Shown: positions 61,001-64,000 of the stretch, piece by piece
Numbering within the stretch: position 1 is the first letter of the stretch
Layout of the letters: every line of letters starts with the position of its first letter
Origin: Cyanoderma ruficeps
Taxonomy: Eukaryota > Chordata > Aves > Passeriformes > Timaliidae
Length of the DNA: 64,000 nt
Direction of reading: 5' to 3'
Assembly: GCA_008694505.1 (NCBI GenBank)
Contig: VZDJ01000004.1
Span: 912,864-976,863 of the forward strand
The notes under the pieces: generated by a model
Databases searched by the model: none
What the model was told of the DNA's origin: nothing
The model's input: only the letters and a program-made list of their open reading frames with translations
Made by a program: the position numbers and the translations under genes

Positions 61001-63484
61001 CAAATGTAAATTTCTTTAAACTGAATATAAGGTCATGATAAATGCTCAGTCACAAAGAAAATAAACATCCTTTTTTTTCTTTATAGCTTCAAAATGCATA
61101 ACAACCATTAAATTAATATGTATGAGACAGCCCAGCTTATGCCCTTGGCTAAATTATTAAGTTTGATTCTTAGAATTTGGAGATGTAACTCTCTGATTTG
61201 GGCATCCTGAAGAATAATCTTGTTTAAAGATGCTGAGCAATGCAAGTTGCCTCTGTGTCAGCTCTTGTACTTTGCCTCAGCTTTGCCTTTCTATTTTTTC
61301 CTGTTTCTGCTCCATAAACCATATCAATTCTTAATTCATAGGCTTCATAAATTCAAAACATGTTTCTTTGATCAGATGGAAAGCCTTGAGGAAACGTAAC
61401 ATACTATTTGTACTGAACATAGGGCCCTTTCCCTTCCATCACTTGTGGAAACCTGTGTGGCCTTTTCTTGTTCATCCTTTCTATGGTTGATCAGATATTC
61501 ATGTGGATGCCAAGATCTGTAAGATTCAGATTCAGAAAATACATCTGGCATTTTGGCAGACTTCAGAAACATCATTCATAACAATCTTGCACTTGCCTCT
61601 GACTATGTCACCTGCTCAGGTTGTCCTTTCTCAGACTTTGTAACATGATCCTTAACTGCTTTTCCAGATCATTTTGTACTCTCGAAGTGTATAGAGAGTA
61701 CATATACTCGGAGTTTATACCACCTGCATTCAGTACTATGTTTCTTTGATACAAATCAGTGTATAAAGATGTTTGACACATACTGAAGGGATGATCTCTG
61801 CCTCACATGATGGAATTTTTACTTGTCAAAGTATGTTCTCTTTTTCACACAGCTATCCTTCCTCACTGCCTTTTCTTGGTATGAGGGAATGAAACATCAT
61901 AGGATGCAATGTGCATGGAATTTTCTCATTAATATAGCACAGAACCTTCAGATATACGCATATGACTTCAAGTTATAATGCTATTTCTCCTCTTTTCTGT
62001 AACTTTGCCTCTTAACCTACCTATGAAAAGACTGTCATATTGCTAATAAATTTTAAAAGCTAACTAGTTCATAGAAATACCATTTATCTGTGGAGTAAAA
62101 TTGGAAAGTGTACATCATACAAGTGTACTTCTTCCACCAAAAAATGGTATTTCCAAGACCTGGAATATTTATAAATTAACAGCTTTGCCCAGGTGAATTT
62201 GTGTGTGAAAGAAAATCATAAAGAATTCAATACAAACTATAATGTAATTGGCAATTGTACAAAATCTATCAAGTACACCCTACCTACTGGAAGTGTTTGT
62301 ACTCTCATCAGTTAGTCAAATATTCTTTTACAAGACAGAAGAGAAGCTAGCTTGAGTACTTTTGTTGTAGTCTGGAATTTGTAATTGATCAAAATATTTG
62401 CCAGTTGTTGACATGGGTTAATTTCTAAATGACATTTAAAACGTCTGTAAGAAATTTAAATCTCAGTGAAAGGCTACAGCTGATTGTAATCTAACCAATC
62501 TTATCTTCTTCCTTTTGATGTTTTTCAAGGCCTGAGATGAAATAGTCTACTAAAACAGATGGGACTTATTTGCATTCTATTATCTGCTGCTGAAATGTTG
62601 GTAAAGAATTTCAGAGTATCAAGTATATTCAATTCATTAGAGAAAAATATGAAGAATTCAGTGAGCTGATCATTCATATTTTCCCTCTCTTGTTTGTCTT
62701 ATTTTCTTTCCAGAAGTATAAAAACCCTCCAATTACAAGATGTTTTTCCTGAGGGGAAGAAAAGTTAACAGACTGTTTCACAGTATTTTCCCGATAGTTG
62801 AAAGTAATATATTTTCCATTCAGTGAATGCAGCAGAAGAAATGGAACTGGTGCAAGACGTTTTGAAGCTATAACTGACCCAGGTAGTACCTTTCCAAATG
62901 ATAGCACTTCTTGACATTCACTTGACATTGAGCAAAAATTATTGCAATCAATATCTAAACACTAAATATTACTTTGACCTAATTTTCTATGTTGCGCATA
63001 GAAAGACAAGGTGATGAAGTGACAGGCTCCATTAAAATGGCACCCTGCATGTGTTGTTTGGGGTTGTTTTTGTCATGAATACACTCTTTTCTGCTATTGC
63101 CTATGAGAAAGCCATTTTGACAGTGCTATAGGACTTTCTTTCACCTAATTTCCTTTGGCAGACCAAGGCAGTTCTTAGCATGGTGATTGATCTCTTGGTT
63201 ATCTGGACATTCTCATTTTAAACTGCTGTTGAAGAGACTTGAATAATTTACACTTCCTGCCATGAACTTGGCAGCTTTTTTCAATAGCTGCTGATTTATT
63301 GCTCCAAGCAGCATGGCAGTTTTCTAGTCTGTATAAATGCAACGTGCAGTTACAAAGTAGTACATGTAGTGGTGGATTACAAACTTCAGTCTTGTCATGA
63401 AGAGCTTTTAAAGGCTTCTCTAAGCAGGCAGAAGTTATCTGAACACTCAGACCATTCTGAATTGGTCCTTAGCCAGTCAATTAA
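55086..63484. other. Long unique AT-rich stretch, no supported gene
   Basis: About 8.4 kb without a recognised LTR or CR1. Contains a (GTTT)5 run (55654-55673), a nine-G run near 57001 and an N at 57052. The longest ORFs (93 and 107 codons, minus, at 55524-55805 and 57488-57811) show no recognised motif. The second is hydrophobic, which is common for frames in AT-rich DNA. Confidence 0.55.
55654..55673 (+). repeat. (GTTT)5 microsatellite
   Basis: Five GTTT units in a T-rich stretch. No associated retroposon body recognised. Confidence 0.88.
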
Positions 63485-63632
63485 GGGAAAGAAAGAAAGA
63501 GGGGAAGAAAGAGGGAAAGAAAGATGGAAAGAAAGAAAGAGGGAAAGAGGGAAAGAAAAAGGGAAGGGAAAGAAAAAGGGAAGGNNNNNNNNNNNAAGGA
63601 AGGAAGGAAGGAAGGAAGGAAGGAAGGAAGGG
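63485..63632 (+). repeat. GAAA/GGAA purine microsatellite with an 11-N gap
   Basis: Mixed GAAA, GGGAAA and GAAAGAAAG units pass into Ns at 63585-63595 and then a regular (GGAA)n / (AAGG)n run. The 95- and 68-codon plus ORFs across it are lysine/glutamate/arginine-rich translations of the repeat. Length is unreliable because of the gap. Confidence 0.94.
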
Positions 63633-64000
63633 AATTTAACAGTAAAAGTAGCCTAAACCAGATGTTACAAATAAACCTGAGCAGTCAGATGCAGTATTTT
63701 TCTTCAAGGATGATGTCAATTAATATCTGAATTCATGCATTATACCATGAGAAACCTCAAATCGTTCAGCTTAGGTTATCCAAGACCTTTCTTGGCAAGA
63801 GAAGTATCATGCACACCAGCTGTTTGCCTAAAGTTTGCAGACAACAGTCTAAAAAGCATCTAGCAGCAGGATGGAAAGAAGGAAGAAGGGATGAGCAAAT
63901 CAGTAGAGCTCGATACAGCTGTTTTACAGTCATTGGTAGAATGATTCAAAGAAAGGCTTGAGTGTAGGGTTTTGTTATTGTTCTTCAACTGCCTGTCTCA
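63633..64000. other. Unique DNA at the right edge, nothing recognised
   Basis: About 370 bases of AT-rich sequence with no exon or transposon recognised before the window ends. Confidence 0.5.

Noticed and set aside
63369..63730. Basic/acidic 68- and 95-codon ORFs
   Set aside because: They are translations of a GAAA/GGAA repeat across an N gap.
1..64000. Prokaryotic systems such as CRISPR arrays, operons, phage or toxin-antitoxin loci
   Set aside because: There are no regularly spaced repeats, no gene-dense strand and no ribosome-binding-site pattern. CR1 and avian LTRs show the DNA is from a bird nucleus.

Overview
The window looks like gene-poor, AT-rich nuclear DNA from a bird, most likely a songbird. 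Two things point that way. There are six dead CR1 LINE pieces, several with the diagnostic 3' end built from ATTCTATG-type octamers. There are also nine solo long terminal repeats (LTRs) of avian endogenous retroviruses, including the passerine-type LTR that opens TGTCCTGGTTTTGGCTGG. There is no operon structure, no run of long ORFs, and no rRNA or tRNA gene. Almost every ORF longer than 60 codons is a chance frame or lies on a transposon.

Layout: 1-5.4 kb is unique DNA with one GC-rich patch (about 0.74-0.97 kb). 5.4-6.7 kb is a plus-strand CR1 with a 164-base assembly gap. About 7.05-7.42 kb is a probable minus-strand solo LTR. 9.9-10.8 kb is a minus-strand CR1. 13.52-14.00 kb is a clean solo LTR with a 5-bp target duplication. 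15.00-15.12 kb is the best candidate for a real coding exon: a splice-acceptor-like site, an ATG, a hydrophobic signal-peptide-like run, then a consensus donor. 16.1-17.1 kb is a plus CR1 and 20.3-20.5 kb a minus CR1. 22.5-23.1 kb is a minus solo LTR. 23-31.9 kb is featureless AT-rich DNA. 31.88-32.44 kb (plus) and 37.3-37.9 kb (minus) are an inverted pair from one LTR family. 40.6-41.0 kb is a plus CR1. 45.4-49.0 kb holds three LTRs from three families, two of them about 40 bp apart in opposite orientation. 53.7 kb is a CR1 stub and 54.3-55.1 kb a minus solo LTR. 55.1-63.4 kb is unique AT-rich DNA, and a purine microsatellite with a gap sits at 63.5 kb.

No gag, pol or env reading frame accompanies any LTR, so all are read as solo LTRs left by LTR-LTR recombination. 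No CR1 copy has an intact reverse transcriptase. I see no evidence of a novel multi-gene system. The points most worth checking are the signal-peptide-like exon, the back-to-back LTR pair with its enhancer-like 37-bp repeat, the CTG-rich LTR, and the GC-rich patch near the left end. Nothing here was searched against a database; family names rest on remembered consensus features, and splice sites are judged by eye.
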